Shown here: positions 26,195 through 39,830 of the stretch, piece by piece
Numbering within the stretch: the first letter of the stretch is position 1
Layout of the letters: every line of letters begins with the position of its first letter
Origin: Stercorarius parasiticus
Taxonomy: Eukaryota > Chordata > Aves > Charadriiformes > Stercorariidae
Length of the DNA: 64,000 bases
Direction of reading: 5' to 3'
Assembly (NCBI GenBank): GCA_013396915.1
Contig: VWZL01002054.1
Coordinates: 310,648 to 374,647 of the forward strand
Notes under the pieces: generated by a model
Told to the model about the DNA's origin: nothing
The model's input: the letters and a program-made list of their open reading frames with translations, nothing else
The model's database searches: none
Translations under genes and position numbers: made by a program

Positions 26195-29100
26195 GTAAGT
26201 TGCAGTCGTGACTCCCTTCTCATCTGCCTACCTCTACCCAAAAAAAAAAAAAAAANGAGGAGTAGACAACTGGAACAACTGGACAGCATATTTTGAAAAT
26301 CTAGCACTGGGGGGGGAAAATGGACTCTACATGAGACTCTTCCAGAGATTTTAGTAAAAAATTATCTTAAGACGGAGGAGCACTGAGAAATTAAGAATTA
26401 CAGTGTTCAGGACAATGAAAAGGCAGAGCTGTGACAGTAGTTAATAATGGCATTGAGGGGTCAGATATTGCATCATTAATGAAAAAGTAAGAATCCTTTT
26501 CTTTATTGTGCCGACAAGGTCATACACAGAAAATGAAATTTAGTTCTGGAAAAAAACATAGCAGAAATAATTCAAGAATTTAAAGGAAATTCAAAGAACA
26601 GTACAAATAGAATTGTGAGGCTGAAGGAAATGATTTATGATGGAAATCTGACAGTATTAAATGTGTGTACTTTGGCTACATAATGACAGAGTAGGCGAAA
26701 AGGAAGTGCCCCTGTACTCGCTTAATTTAATTAAAACAATCTGAAATGTTTGGCAATGTTGTCCATTAGGTAATTAAGGTTGTAACAAAAAAGATTTACA
26801 AGAACAGTGTTCATTGAACTACAAATAACAATAGTAACATAGCCGAAGACAGTTAATTTTTCCAGATTTTAGTAAATACTTTTATGATCAAATTCTGGCT
26901 GAAAATTAATCTTATATCCGAAATAACATAAGTCACCATATATTGAACTGTATTTTAGCATTTTATGATAGGAAAGTCAGCTGTTCCAGACCAAAGGAAA
27001 TTTTGCCTGTGGAACTTTTAGAGCAAAACTAAAATGAGCAGCGGAAATATATATTGAAACTGGATTTTAATGTTTCACCAATTTATGTAGGAAAAATAAG
27101 TAAGAAATATCTTAAATGTGATTTTTAAAGGATTAATTCAAATAGGAAACTGCCAAGTTGACAATCTGAGAAAAAATAAGCCCAGAAGGGAAATTGAAAC
27201 TATTTATGTGAAGGGGGGGGCGGTGGCAAAAACATAAAGGATGAAAAGGGCTCAGTTCTGCAAGCATTTTATTTAGTTTTATATCATGCAAATTGAAAAT
27301 AAAAAGGAATTCACTTTGGATATTTTTTAAACAATCAGATTAGCCTGACTTCCTAAGGAAATCCTGCTGTGTCCCTCTGTCAGTAATCCAGCCAGCAACT
27401 TCTGAACCTGTTGGCCAGTGTCAGTAAGTTTATATCCAAGATACTTCAACAAGGGTTTTTTTGTGCAAAACAGGGCAGAAAAGAGAGAAGAGACTTGAAA
27501 TTACTGTCTCCATTGAGAGATACTGTGTAGCATTATTTTAATCACATTTCTAGACTGTTAAGTCCCAATTTTCATGAAGCTGTTTCTTTCTCATGTGGTT
27601 CAAACATGAACAGCATTCCCTGGAGTCCTCTTACTGACTTACTAGTTTTCATTCATTTTATATTTTGGCATTCCAAAGATGCTCAAGTGAGGGTTCATCA
27701 CTCGTTTTATGAATACCTTATTAATACAGAATAAAATGTAGTTTGTGTTCTGGTGACCTCACTATCTAAATAGATAAGGGACACAAAGGTAACTAAAGCA
27801 ATCATCAAATAGGAGTGGTTTTCCAGTTTCTAGCTATTTTTTTAAGGCTCTCTTTCATATCAGAACCACTGAAAATTCAAAATTTCAGTTTCTAGTTTCT
27901 GTCTCCCTTTCGCCACTATAGATTTTGGGCAGAAGACTTTAGCTACTGTGCTTCAGACCCTCTCAGAGAGCACTGACATAATATGTCAGAGAGACAAAAT
28001 GTCCTTGTTTTTGCTTTGAAATGGGAAAAAAAACGCTAGAAATGGACATCACAGTAAATATTTTCTTAAGGCACAAAGAGTAAACTTTTGTTAGTGTCAT
28101 TTAGGGAAAAAGCTCCAGTAAGTGAAACGAAGCTTGTTCCGTGAAGAAATTTCTTGCAGAAAATGAACTGAAGTAACTGCTTATCAGTCCTATCCGTTTC
28201 TCCAGGGCTGAGTTTCAGCCATGTTCTTCAATCCATCCGTGGGTCTGGATTACAATAAATTCCTAATAATACCATATTCCCTTCTGTTCCAAGGGAATTG
28301 TGTTACAAATGGACTTAAGGCATTAAATACATAATGTGTTCTTAATTTCAAACACCCAAGTGTTGCATTGTGTACTGGAGCTAAATCTTATTTATATATA
28401 ACAGGGGTTTTGCTGCACATTTACTAAGGGAAAGGTTTTGAAGTTTACTAAAGAGAAGGACAGATTCTTTTCAGTGAATAATTTCAGAAAGGCAACGGTG
28501 TTCAGCAAACACTTGAAAGAGGATGAGAAACAGGACAAGATGACAAAGAAAGCGTTGTCTAGAAATGTGATATTGGATAACTGCTTTGCAGGAATGTTTT
28601 TCCAGTAGACAAGTAATTTTAAAACTAATCCATTTAGAAATCATGAAAAATTATTTTAATTGCGTAATTAAAAGTGCATCACTGGTTCATTTGAGTCTCA
28701 AGACATGCGTCATGTAAAGCAACCAAAACACTGTTTGAAATTTTAAAAGATATGTGTGACTGCTTTTTACTAAACAGGGGCACGATCATTAATTATTTAA
28801 TTTGCATTATTTTCTTTTGAGGTACTATTCTGTTAAATGGAGGAACAGTTTATACGTATCTTTCCAGGTTTTAGAACAGCTACATTTATTTTGTCCTGGC
28901 AAAACAGTTTTTATAGTTAGGGGTAGATTATGTAGCAAAGCACATAGTTTAAGAGAAAAGTGCTATACAAAAAAGCATAACTCCCATAACACAAATACTC
29001 CATAATTTCCTTGTTATTCACAAGGTTACATTTTTTTTTACACAGGAAAATTCTTTAAATGGTTCTTGAAAGTACTAATAGTATCTTGAGTTATTGGATC

Positions 29101-32100
29101 TAAGGATCAGGTTGAAAATGTTTGTGTAAATCCTATGCTGAAAATGTAGGATTTTCTTTGCTTTCAATAGCTACATCCAGCTTAAAATAATATATTATTC
29201 CATGAAGGACTTGAAGGAATACGAGTAATAAATACAGTTGTGACTCATCTGATAATCTGCAGTATAACAAGATTTCTGTAGCATTTCACAACAGAGCTTT
29301 CCCTTTATCACATCACTCGTTAATGTCTGTCAAATTGCTAGCCTGACTGACAGTTCTGATCATTGTTGAATATATTTTTAGAATGCAAAATTAAAATAGA
29401 TATGCTAAAGGTAACCCTAAATTTCCTGAAAGCCTTCTATAAGTCTGTAGGCACAGGGAATTCTCACTTGGTCCTAAATAAGACTTCTATATCTTGTATT
29501 TCCAGCTCAGGAGCAGTTACTGTCTTTTTGAACGCTTTTTTTGATAAATTGAAAATGTGTTGCTGATTGTTCAGTGGTTGAATGTACAATGCATATTTAA
29601 GAGCGTATGTATGTCTCAATACATATGTGTACATACATGTACAGGCCAAAACCAATCCTATATATGGAGTGACAGTGGATGCCATATTTCTGTGAGATCG
29701 TGAGCCCTTATCTAATGCCCAGAGAAACGAAACTGCTCTCCTTCTCCTGCAGGGAGTCGCAGCTTTTCAAAGCCCACTTTCAATTGCACTTCCAGGATAT
29801 CTGCCTTATTCTTGCTCTTGAATTTCTCTCCAGCTTATGGTGCCTCTGCTACATGATGTAGCCCCCAATTTAGGAAACTCTTTCAGTCCTCCAATTTTTT
29901 ACGATTCTCTGGTAACTGCCATTTTAACAACACACTGCAGAAGCTTTTTTCCTTCTTCAGTCATTCCTCACTAGCCTTCTAAAAATACAGGAAAATGCTA
30001 TAAACTGAAAGGACCAATTAGAAAAGAAAATAAGGGGCCAGGATATAAAATGACATACTTCTAGGCTGAAGACTGTCTTTGATTATTAGGGGCTGCAAGA
30101 CTTCAGAAGAAGGAGATGATCCCATGTCTGCTATTTAAGTTTTCTTCTTCCATCTTCTGCGACATCTGGGCTTGACGATTGCCAGAGATGGGATACAGAA
30201 CCGGGTGGAGAATCAGGGCTGATCCTATATAACTATTTTTATGCATTTGTATTCTAAGGCCTCTTAGGCCTGAGGAGTGGTATCAGGAAGGGAGTGCCTT
30301 AATTTTCCTGGAAGTTAAATTTGTAAGCCGTATAACTTCTTTTTAGGTCATTCTTTTTATTTGAGACTCCTGTCTTTACTGCCAGAAGAATACCAAAATA
30401 TTACCCAGTAAATACTTTAAAGACCTTCAGTAAAACTGTAGAGCATCTATAAAAAATGTGGACATTTTGAAACAGATGATGTTTCACTATTACAAGGGAA
30501 TATATAATTTAAATAGCCTTGCATTGTTCACTTATTTGAAGAACATAAATGCCACCTCTAGAAAATTCTGATTAAGTTTTCAACCACAACACTTTGAATT
30601 GATTCTACAATATAGCTCAGTTGCTATAATCGCTATGTAATAGGTATTTCAGTTGCTACCTCTGCAGTGAAGGCTACCTAGATAAGAGAAAACCTTTTTT
30701 TTTCTTTTACACCAGCCTGTGAGGTTAAAACTCAACAGAGCTTGTCTGCTCTTTTTGGCTATTTTAGTTGTTCCAATCATCTCTTCTTACCGGTCTTGTC
30801 TTGCTTTAGATCAGCAGATCATCCTATTTAAATATAGATTCAAAATTGAATTAAAAATAGGTTTAGATTTAGACTTTAGCTCATCACAGATATGGCAGCA
30901 CAACTGTTGTTGTTTTTATGGAGAGACTTGATATTTGGCAGAGAGCTTACTGTCCCAACAGAAACCTGGTCTTTTCCTGCCCCTGTGAATCCTTACCCAA
31001 ATGTATGGGTTGTGGTCCTCAGCCTGCAGAGACTGTCATGTTTTCCACAGCTTTGGCCCGTACTGAAGTGCCACAAGTCATTGCTGGGATTAAATAGGAC
31101 TTTTTCTTCTGTCATTTGACGTGTATCCCTGGTATGCCTTTGTCATTGAACACCGAATGTCTCATGCCCATTCTTTTCCCCATAAGCAGGGGGGAAAAGG
31201 AGATGGAGGGAAGGAAAATCTGGCATAAATGCAGAGGTGTGCAAGGGTTTGACACAAAGATGAATCAGAATGATTGGGGGAGCCAAGTGATGGGAAGGGA
31301 GAGCACGGGAGGAGGCAGAGCAAGAGCAGAGCAGCACGTGTAAACACACAGAGGAGAGAGATTTCACTCTGTGATGGGGTTTTCTAAATTTCAAGTCTTT
31401 GCTTTTTGACTTCTACCATTGCCTCAAGGAGGACTTTTGAAATAAGTCTCATGCATCAAACAGATCTTAAACTGATTTACCCATGTACTGCGTGGATTGG
31501 TGCTCCCAGCTTGCCCTCCGGTCGCAGCAGGGGATGCGGCACTGCCCTTACAGAGACTTTCTGGGCTCAGGAAGCATTTTGGGGAGAAGCCCACAAAGGG
31601 CCTCTTTTCCCATTTCTCAGAAAACACGAGCAGAATAACAGCACAGAGGAGACCTGTGTATTCTACGCCCCCGATGGCTCAGGGTGTTCCTTTATTTAAT
31701 GCAACTGTGGATGCTGCCAGTCTTCTGGAGATGGTGCCTCTTCGTATCAGCCTGTCTGGAAATATTCTATAACACGAGGCCACATAATAATGCATATTTG
31801 CTGAGAGCTTGTGACGGAGTGGCATATAAAGGTTGCACTGGCTGCCGGCTGCATTATTCAGGAGGAATAAAGTCCATAACTGTTTCCCATATGTCTTCTA
31901 AAATTACTGCCTTTATATTGTTATAACATCCCACAGTGCCGTATAGTCTGTGAAAGCAATGCAATCCTTTTCAATGAAATCTTGTTTAGCAATTCTTTAT
32001 AGTATATTGGCATTGTTTTTCATGTATTTTCTGGCTATTTAGGAAAGAAAATGAAGGGTTATAACTAGTAAATAATCATATTTTGTGCTCTAGTTTTCAA

Positions 32101-33391
32101 AACCAGATCTTTTTGTACATCATGAGATCATGATGTTAAAAGATCAAGAGTCACCTAACTCTTTAATATCGGGAACAGGTTCAATATGTAGCTGGCAGTA
32201 GGAGGTTCACTGTTTTAAGGTATAAAGTATCTGGTTCTATACCCAAGCCACCAATGAGAAGTAGTTCCCTACTCTTATCTCAGCTAGAAATTTTCATTTT
32301 ATCCATCATTTCTGGAGAAAGAGGAGTTTCTTTTTAAGCAACTATTTGGTATAGATGATGGTATAGAAAGATCTTCATATTCAGTAATAGAGCCTGACCA
32401 TTTTTATTTTTTATTATGAAAACCCATGAGGATTATGGAAGTTCCTTTCAAAGATGATTCCATCAGCTGACACCCTCTTTGGCAGCATGGTCAATGCCAG
32501 ATTCCACTTTCTGAAAAGTAGCCTAGGGTAGGCCAGTAGGGCTGCCAGTGGGACACATGCACAAATTTAATCTCATATAACAGGGTTTGTTTTCATACAG
32601 ATATTCAACATCCACCGAAGAAGGTCAGAGGGTGCTTCCAAAAATCGACAAGGACAGGCTCCTTGGCTGACTGTTTCACCTCCCATCCTTTGTTTAAATG
32701 ATCTTAGTCTAAAACTATTCCACTTCGTCTACTGTGTTTGCACAGATATCAGCCACTCAACTGATTTTTTTTCTGGCGGTATAAACAGCTGTCCCAGGGA
32801 CTTCTGGTTTCCCAATATTATTTATGTGCTGTACACAAACATTTAAAAAATCAGCGCATGTTACCATGTAATTAAAAGGATTTACCCATTAATGTTTTTA
32901 AATTTTGCTAGATGGCACCTGTGTTTAGTTTGAAATAAACAGTTTGGGAATCATTTGAGAATAGAGGTGATCATTTCCTATCGTGTCATTATGGGATACG
33001 TAAGGTGGGAGACTGTAGTTAAGGACCTCTTTTCTAACAGTTGAATTTTATTTCATGTTTGATAAACACAGTCTTAGTTGACAATAACAGTCTGTATTTT
33101 GTTTTTAACATGTTCAGTATGGTGGTCAATGTGAAAGCATTTAAAACAGATACAAAAAGCAAAGTAAAGTTGGGCCAGCACATACCCATGTCCTTTTGCA
33201 GAGTAGAGTGTTCAAGTCACAGACGGACACAATACATTTTTAACAGATGATAGCAAAATGTTGGCATAAAGCTTCATTTTTTCTGATAGTTTTCAAAGTC
33301 CTTGGCTACCATATTTGATGGTCATTGCCTCATAAAAACAAGTGTTTTGAATTTTTTTGTTCCATTGCAGAGATAATGAGGAAAACAGAAA

Positions 33392-33519
33392 ATATATATA
33401 TATATGTCCTTATATTTATATATATATCTCCTCATATTTGTAAATATAAATAGATATTATATATATCTATAGACATATACATATCTATAAATAGATATTT
33501 ATAAATATAAATTCTAATA
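33392..33519. repeat. AT-rich microsatellite
   Basis: A low-complexity run built from TATATA and ATATAAATA-like units, with interrupted dinucleotide arrays at both ends. Confidence 0.9.
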
Positions 33520-35149
33520 ATTTTATTACTAATTGGCAGTGTATCATTTATAACCCTTTTGTAAAATGATGCCAGGGGCTACTCTGCAGTTTGCACTGAC
33601 GGTACATGTATCCACTCGTACAGTGACATCATTAAACTGGTGTAATTTCTTCAAGTTGCCACTGTATAGTATTTAGACTGTGGGGTAGCCAAAGAACAAC
33701 TTTCCCTTACAGTACATCCTTTCTGGCAGTCTAAGCAGAGAAGCCATTCCTTTCTCCTAGGAAGAGGAATGAAGTGGTTTTGTTTTGTTCTGTGTTTTTT
33801 GGAATGGGCTTTACTGGTATTTCCTTCAGAAGTGTTGGGAGGCGAGATTGTCATCGCGTCATTTATACATATTCTTGCAGATGACAGGTTTCACTTGGGC
33901 ATTTTACAGCACATCAGAACTAGAAGTTGAGTGGCCAAGCTCGGTTTCTGTCTCTACCAGGAGGGCACAGTGCTGGGCTAACCACAGTCATTCCCTGTAA
34001 ACCTGGAGCATGGGCCATACCCTGGGATTTCAGCTGATGGCCCCTCCTAACTGGCATGGGAAGTACCTGGTTATCAGGCGAGACAGTCATTGGAAATTGG
34101 GTTGGGTTTCTGCTTCTTAAGCTCCTTTGGCTGATGCCTCAACCATATTAGCCAGAGGAGCTACTGGGACACAGGCTAATTCTTTAACATTTAGTCTGTT
34201 TTCCTAGACATTGAGGCTTATGCAATAGCATGGCATGTGTGAGTAGGAATTTCTGCACATCCCCTACTGCAAACCTCTATCAGTAATGCAATTTCAGCCA
34301 CATTTGAATGTGGCCTAGTATCCTCAGAGATGTTACAGCCTCCACAGACTGGAGAGGAAAATGGGTCTGTCACTGCCAACTCCAAGAAAGGCTGCAGTGT
34401 AAACTTACCCCTAATTAGATATCGGAGTATCCATCAAGGAGAGCCTGGCCACAAATGACCCAGCTACTGGAATAGCATCCATGAGTCTTTGCACCCTATT
34501 AAACATTCCGTGAATCCAACTGCAAAACCAAATTCATAGGAAGGCAGGCCCCATTATTTCCCTGTTGTTCCTGAACAATTCCTCATTTATTAGGAAAAAA
34601 ACATAGAAAAAAAAATTAAATAGTCTTTGAAGTATGGCACCTCTTTGTTTCTGAATATCAAGATGAATGCTGAACTGCGGATGCATTCTCCAATGCCCAT
34701 CCTTCTTTAAATGAAAAAAATAAAGTAAATGTGTTGAGCCAAGTCTCCTTTATATGTTTGCATAGTGTTCAAAGTACCTCAGAGGATAAAAGGAATAAGA
34801 AGTTATTCATCCAAAAATCAAAACAGTGGAAAACTGCAACGTGCTTCTGCATAAAGACAGCAGGGGTTGCTTCAGCTGATTACCTTTGATATTAAATGCC
34901 GTGTTTGGCACAAAGCTGATAGAAAGTTAGTTCAAAGAAAGCTAAAGCTTTTGCTTTCAAAAGAATGATATCAACAATATTCCTTTTGTTAAAAATGGAA
35001 AACATATTTAGCGTAATTGCTAAGTACTCCAAACCCAGAATTTTTTGTGCATAGAAAGAGTATTTTCATTTTCAAAAGGAGCTACAGTAACTAACACTAC
35101 TGCAAAATCCTAGTTATTGATTATATTACATTATATTCAAGGCCTGGAT

Positions 35150-35285
35150 AAAACTCAGACCCCAATTCTTTAAGGTATTGTGCAAGTACGTGATAAGAGG
35201 CACTGTCTGTCTTCAAGGAGCCCACAGACAGACCAGATAAACAAATGGTAGGAAAATAAAAGCACTGGCTTTTCTGTTAAAGCCA
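35150..35285. repeat. Ancient L2/CR1-like LINE relic
   Basis: GCACTGTCTGTCTTCAAGGA, GCCCACAGACAGACCAGATA and AACAAATGGTAGGAAAA follow the pattern of L2-type 3' ends (dACAGTCCCTGCCCTCAAGGAGCT...GACAGACAATAAACAAA). Borders are approximate. Confidence 0.4.
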
Positions 35286-36699
35286 AGGAACCAAGAGATG
35301 AATGACTTCCATAATCGTACCTGTGACAGATCTGCATATTTAACTAAGATTTCTAATGTCCTAATCTGGAGCAGTGAAGAACTGTAAAGTAAGTTTGCAT
35401 AAGGGCTACATGAGAGTCTTGACTGTGAAAATCCTTTTAGCCCTTTCCAAAGATTTACCGTAATGGGGAAATTGTGATAACATAATTGCAATTAATTCTG
35501 CTGGATTTACTTTTTATGGTTCAGTGATATATCCTTTCAAGGAATTGGACCTACAAACTTGATGTGTTCTATACTGAAATTCTTCTAATTACTCCATAAT
35601 TATTTCAAATTATTGAAAGCAATAAGCTAGAGCAATTGTTTGTTTTGGAAGACAGTTCCATACGAATGATTTCTTAAAATTGGTTTTGGTAATCAGGTCA
35701 TGTTTATGTTTAATTTTAATGGAAGAAATTTTCTTCATAAAGAAGCATGTCACATGCCTTCTTAATATGGTGGTTTATTTTAAGTTTTCTAGGTCTGTGT
35801 ACTTAGAAGTTTATCAAATTACCTGTGTCTGTGAAATAGATTGCAAAATCTGTAAGTCATGATGATGCCTTAAATATTGTCGCCGAAGAGGTGACATCAG
35901 GATTTAAAAGTAACAGTTGTTTTAACAACAAAGTTTAGTAACTATATAAACTGTGGATAAAGTAAGTTAAATATAGTAGGTATATATAATTGCATTTAAA
36001 CACATACACCATGTGATTGGGAGGTCATTAAAAGTCAAGATCTATAGAAAATCCTCAACCATAGTTTTGTGATCACCTTCTGGTGTTGCTATTTTATTTT
36101 CCTTTATTCCAGGCTATTATCAGAGAATGGAACCATGATACAGTCTGATCTGGGTTGTACCTGCAGTACCAGAGAGATAAGGCACAAAAGCTCCCACATT
36201 TAGGAAGCCCAATTCATCAAAAAAATGCAGTTTGTTTTTACAGCAGAATGAGCTGCTAAGGGCCTGTCCACCCCATCCTCTCCCCGTAGTGAGTCCTCAG
36301 AGAACAGGAATTGCCATATACTAGTCTGTGTTTTCAAAACCAAAGCCAAAATACCTAAATGACCAGTTTGTATTCCAGACAAAACTGTGTTCAGCAAACA
36401 GACTTGTCTGGCTTAAGGGAATTCTCCTCCAACACGTGAAAAGATTATTAAGAGGATATGATTTTTTCCTCCACAGTCTCTGACAAAACACAGCCAAAGC
36501 TTTGCAAGATTTAGAAGCAAAGCAGTCAGCACTCAACATAGATCACATTTATAGTGTGATAATACTCTAACAATGTGTGATGCTGAAAACGACTTGGGAT
36601 TTAAGGAAGATTTTGCACTAAAAGTGAAGACCCAATTGTATGTGGAAGACAAAAGCAAAAGCACATCTTTCATACGTGAGAAAGACTTACAACACTAAC

Positions 36700-37954
36700 T
36701 CTTGTTGCAGCATTAGAGACCACTTGGCCAAACTGGACATCCATAAGTCCATGGGCCCTGACGAGATGCACCCGTGAGTGCTGAGAGAGCTGGCAGATGT
36801 TATTGCTTGGCCACTCTCCATCATCTTGGAAAGGTCATGGAGAACAGGAGAGGTGCCCAAGGACTGGAGGAAGGCCAGTATCACTCCAGTCTTCAAAAAG
36901 GGCAAGAAGGAGGACCCAGGGAACTACAGACCGGTTAGTCTCACCTCCATCCTTGGGAAGGTAATGGAGAGACTCGTTCTGGATGTCATATCCAAGCACG
37001 TTCAAGAGCAGGAAGTTATTGGAAGTGGTCAACATGGATTTACCAAGGGTAAATCATGCTTGACCAATCTCATAGCCTTCTATGATGTTATAACTGGTTG
37101 GCTAGATGAGGGCAGAGCAGCAGATGTCATCTACCTTGACTTCAGCAAGGCTTTTGACACTGTCTCTCATAATATCCTCCTTAGGAAGCTGAGGAANNNN
37201 NNNNNNNNNNNNNNNNNNNNNNNNNNNNNNNNNNNNNNNNNNNNNNNNNNNNNNGGACCTGCTGGAAAGCAGCTCTGAAGAAAAGGATCTGGGGGTCTTG
37301 GTAGACAGTAAATTATCCATGAGCAAGCAATGTGCCCTTGTTGCCAAGAAAGCCAACGGAATTCTGGGCTGCATAGGGAAGAGTGTGGCCAGCAGGTCAA
37401 GGGAGGTCATTCTCCCTCTCTACTCTGCACTGGTGAGGCCACAACTGGAATACTGTGTCCAGCTCTGGGCTCCACAGTTCTAGAGAGACAGGGAACTACT
37501 GGAGAGAGTCCAGCGTAGGGCAACAAAGGTGACTGAGGGATTGGAGCATCTCCCTTAGGAGGAAAGGCTGGGAGAGCTGGGACTCTTTAGCCTGGAGAAG
37601 AGAAGGCTGAGGGGAGACCTTATTAATGTTTGCAAGTATCTAAAGGGTGGGTTTAAGGAGGATGGAGCCAGACTCTTTTCAGTGGTTCCCAGTAACAGGA
37701 CGAGGATGAACGGGCACAAGCTGGAACATAGGAAGTTCCGATCAAATATGAGAAAACTTTATGGTGAGGGTGACAGAGCACTGGAACAGGCTGCCCAGGG
37801 AGGCAGTGGAGTCCCCTCCTCTGGAGACTTTCAAGACCCGCCTGGATGCAGTCCTGAGTAATGTGCTCTAGGCAATCCTGCTTTAGCAGGGGAGTTGGAC
37901 TAGATGATCTCAAGAGGTCCCTTCCAACTCTGAAAAATTCCATGATTCTGTGAT
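36700..37954 (+). mobile_element. CR1 LINE fragment with partial reverse transcriptase, interrupted by assembly gap
   Basis: Plus-strand CR1 copy covering part of the ORF2 reverse transcriptase and the 3' UTR. The RT side shows GNYRPVSLTSILGKVMERLV, the GQHGFTKGKSCLTNLI block and the motif A region DVIYLDFSKAFDTVSHNILL. After the gap come [18 protein letters not shown] and the CR1 tail. It is dead: an in-frame TGA at 36775-36777 (where related copies have CGA, a CpG decay change) and a TAG at 37481-37483. The 3' end has degenerate octamers (ATTCCATG, ATTCTGTG) at 37937-37952. The catalytic YADD/FADD box (motif C) is not visible; it would fall where the 58 undetermined bases lie. Confidence 0.95.
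37197..37254. other. Assembly gap (58 N)
   Basis: A run of 58 undetermined bases inside the CR1 reverse-transcriptase region. By comparison with the CR1 ORF2 layout, far more sequence (motifs B and C, several hundred bases) belongs between the flanks. Either the gap size is too small or the copy carries an internal deletion. Confidence 0.98.
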
Positions 37955-39764
37955 CAGTAGTACCTGTTCTGAAATAATACCTTCAGTTCTCATGTTTATA
38001 GAAATATTCAGCATAGAAATGCTGAAAGTTTGAAGGGGTTGTCTAAGCAATTGCATCTGAAGGACATGGAATCTCAAATTAATTTATCAAAGAGAACACT
38101 AAGATGTAGTCTTAATGATCAAATAGTTTGTGGCTCCTTTATGTTCAATACATGGGAGCTCAGACTAGAATAATATAATACCTGAAGAATGTCTAGCAAT
38201 TATTTATACAGATAATTCAATATCCAGAGCTCTAGGCTGGACTTTTTTTTTTTTAATATTGCTTCTCGTTATATGAAATATTTCTTTTCACCTTCATTCT
38301 ATTTCCCAGCCCACATAAGAGTGTCTGCCCATGACTAGGGGGAAAGAGCTAAATTGGAAATATCAAAGACTGGAAGGAACACTAGAGAAACAAACCATGC
38401 GCAAGTCAGCAGCTGTTTTGGCATTAAGAGAATGCACATTTCCTTTTGATCTGTTTTGTGCATTTTTAATATAAGATGGTTAAACAGGTACATTTTATTT
38501 TGTCCATGGAATAATAAAGGTCCCACTGGAAAGCTTATTGACTCATGCAGATCATTACCAGACTCTACTGCTCTTTGTAAGTGGGATGTTACACCCTTCG
38601 TAGCTTATTTCAAAATCTGGCTTCTCTTCTTGCCAAACCTGTATCAGAGAAATGGATAGTTTTCAGAAGCTAATTTTTTACATGGAGTTGCAAGCCTCTC
38701 CCTTAAACAAAAACTGACTCACATCTACATTTGTAAGAGTGATGCCGTATGTCAAAAATCACAGAGGTCTATTTTGAAATAAATAAGTACTAGGAATGGA
38801 TACAGAAACCACAGTGTATATAAACTACTCTGGCTATCTATCGTTTGGTACAACTGGACTGAGGTGCTGGAGGACCTTAGGCATCTCAAGTGTCTCTAGG
38901 CACCAGTATATTGGCAACTGAATACAACCAGGCTACCTGCTGAGGAGAATGCTGTGATCTGTGCAGGTCTGTTCCCATGCCTACAGCAGCCAAGGTCTGG
39001 CTGCCTGCGGGATGGATCAATACAAGCTCGTAAACTTTACCACTCCGCTAAAATTCAGTGCAAACCTGTGTGAATTAGGTTGGTGGAAATTTAGTTTAAA
39101 CTTCACATTATAGTTCTTAAACAGCTGTCAAAAGCCATTAGGAATTTCTGGAAGAAAGAAAGATTACCTATGTTAAAGGGGAACTTATCAGTATGACTTT
39201 GCGGGGAAAAATCACTCTTTGCATAGATCGCATGTGTAAGCGATACATGATAGAAATTGGGGGGTTTATTCATCCTTCTTCTCTGTTTAATTAGTTTCTT
39301 ATGTAGGATTAAAAAATAAGCAGATGATTAGACAGAGAATTTCATAAAGAGTTGCCTTGTGATCTGATTTTTAATTAATTTGGAAACTGGGATTGAGGCA
39401 GTTTGTAGTAGAGCAAAAATAGAGTTGTGTATGGTACGTTCCTGGCAGAACGAGGGCTGGCAACCACTGCAGAAAGCTTCCCTTCAGCATAGTTTCCATG
39501 AATCTGTATTGCTGGTTTTCATTAAGGAGCTTTAGAGTTCTCTTGTGTGTTCTTCCAAAATGTCAAGCTTTTATTAAGGTTAGTCTGTAGAATTGTTTTT
39601 CACAGAAAGTACATGTTGATTTTTGTACTGCGGGCATCAGATCTGCTATTGGAAGCAAGTAGTGAAAGGACCTGGTTAGGAAGCCCTAGAAGTGAGCTGA
39701 GAACATGAGGGGGAATCATGACCAAAGCTTGGGCTGAGATCTGATTCATTTTGATAAGACAGTG

Positions 39765-39830
39765 AATCTCTGCCTCAGTTTCCCAGTTTCTACATGCCAA
39801 GGCTTACCTAATGTTTATGAAGCACCCAGG
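39765..39830. repeat. Ancient L2-like LINE relic
   Basis: GAATCTCTGCCTCAGTTTCC, then AATGTTTATGAAGCACCCAG, follows the old L2/CR1 tail pattern (CTCTGTGCCTCAGTTTCC...GTAAAGCGCTTTGAG). Short and diverged. Confidence 0.4.
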
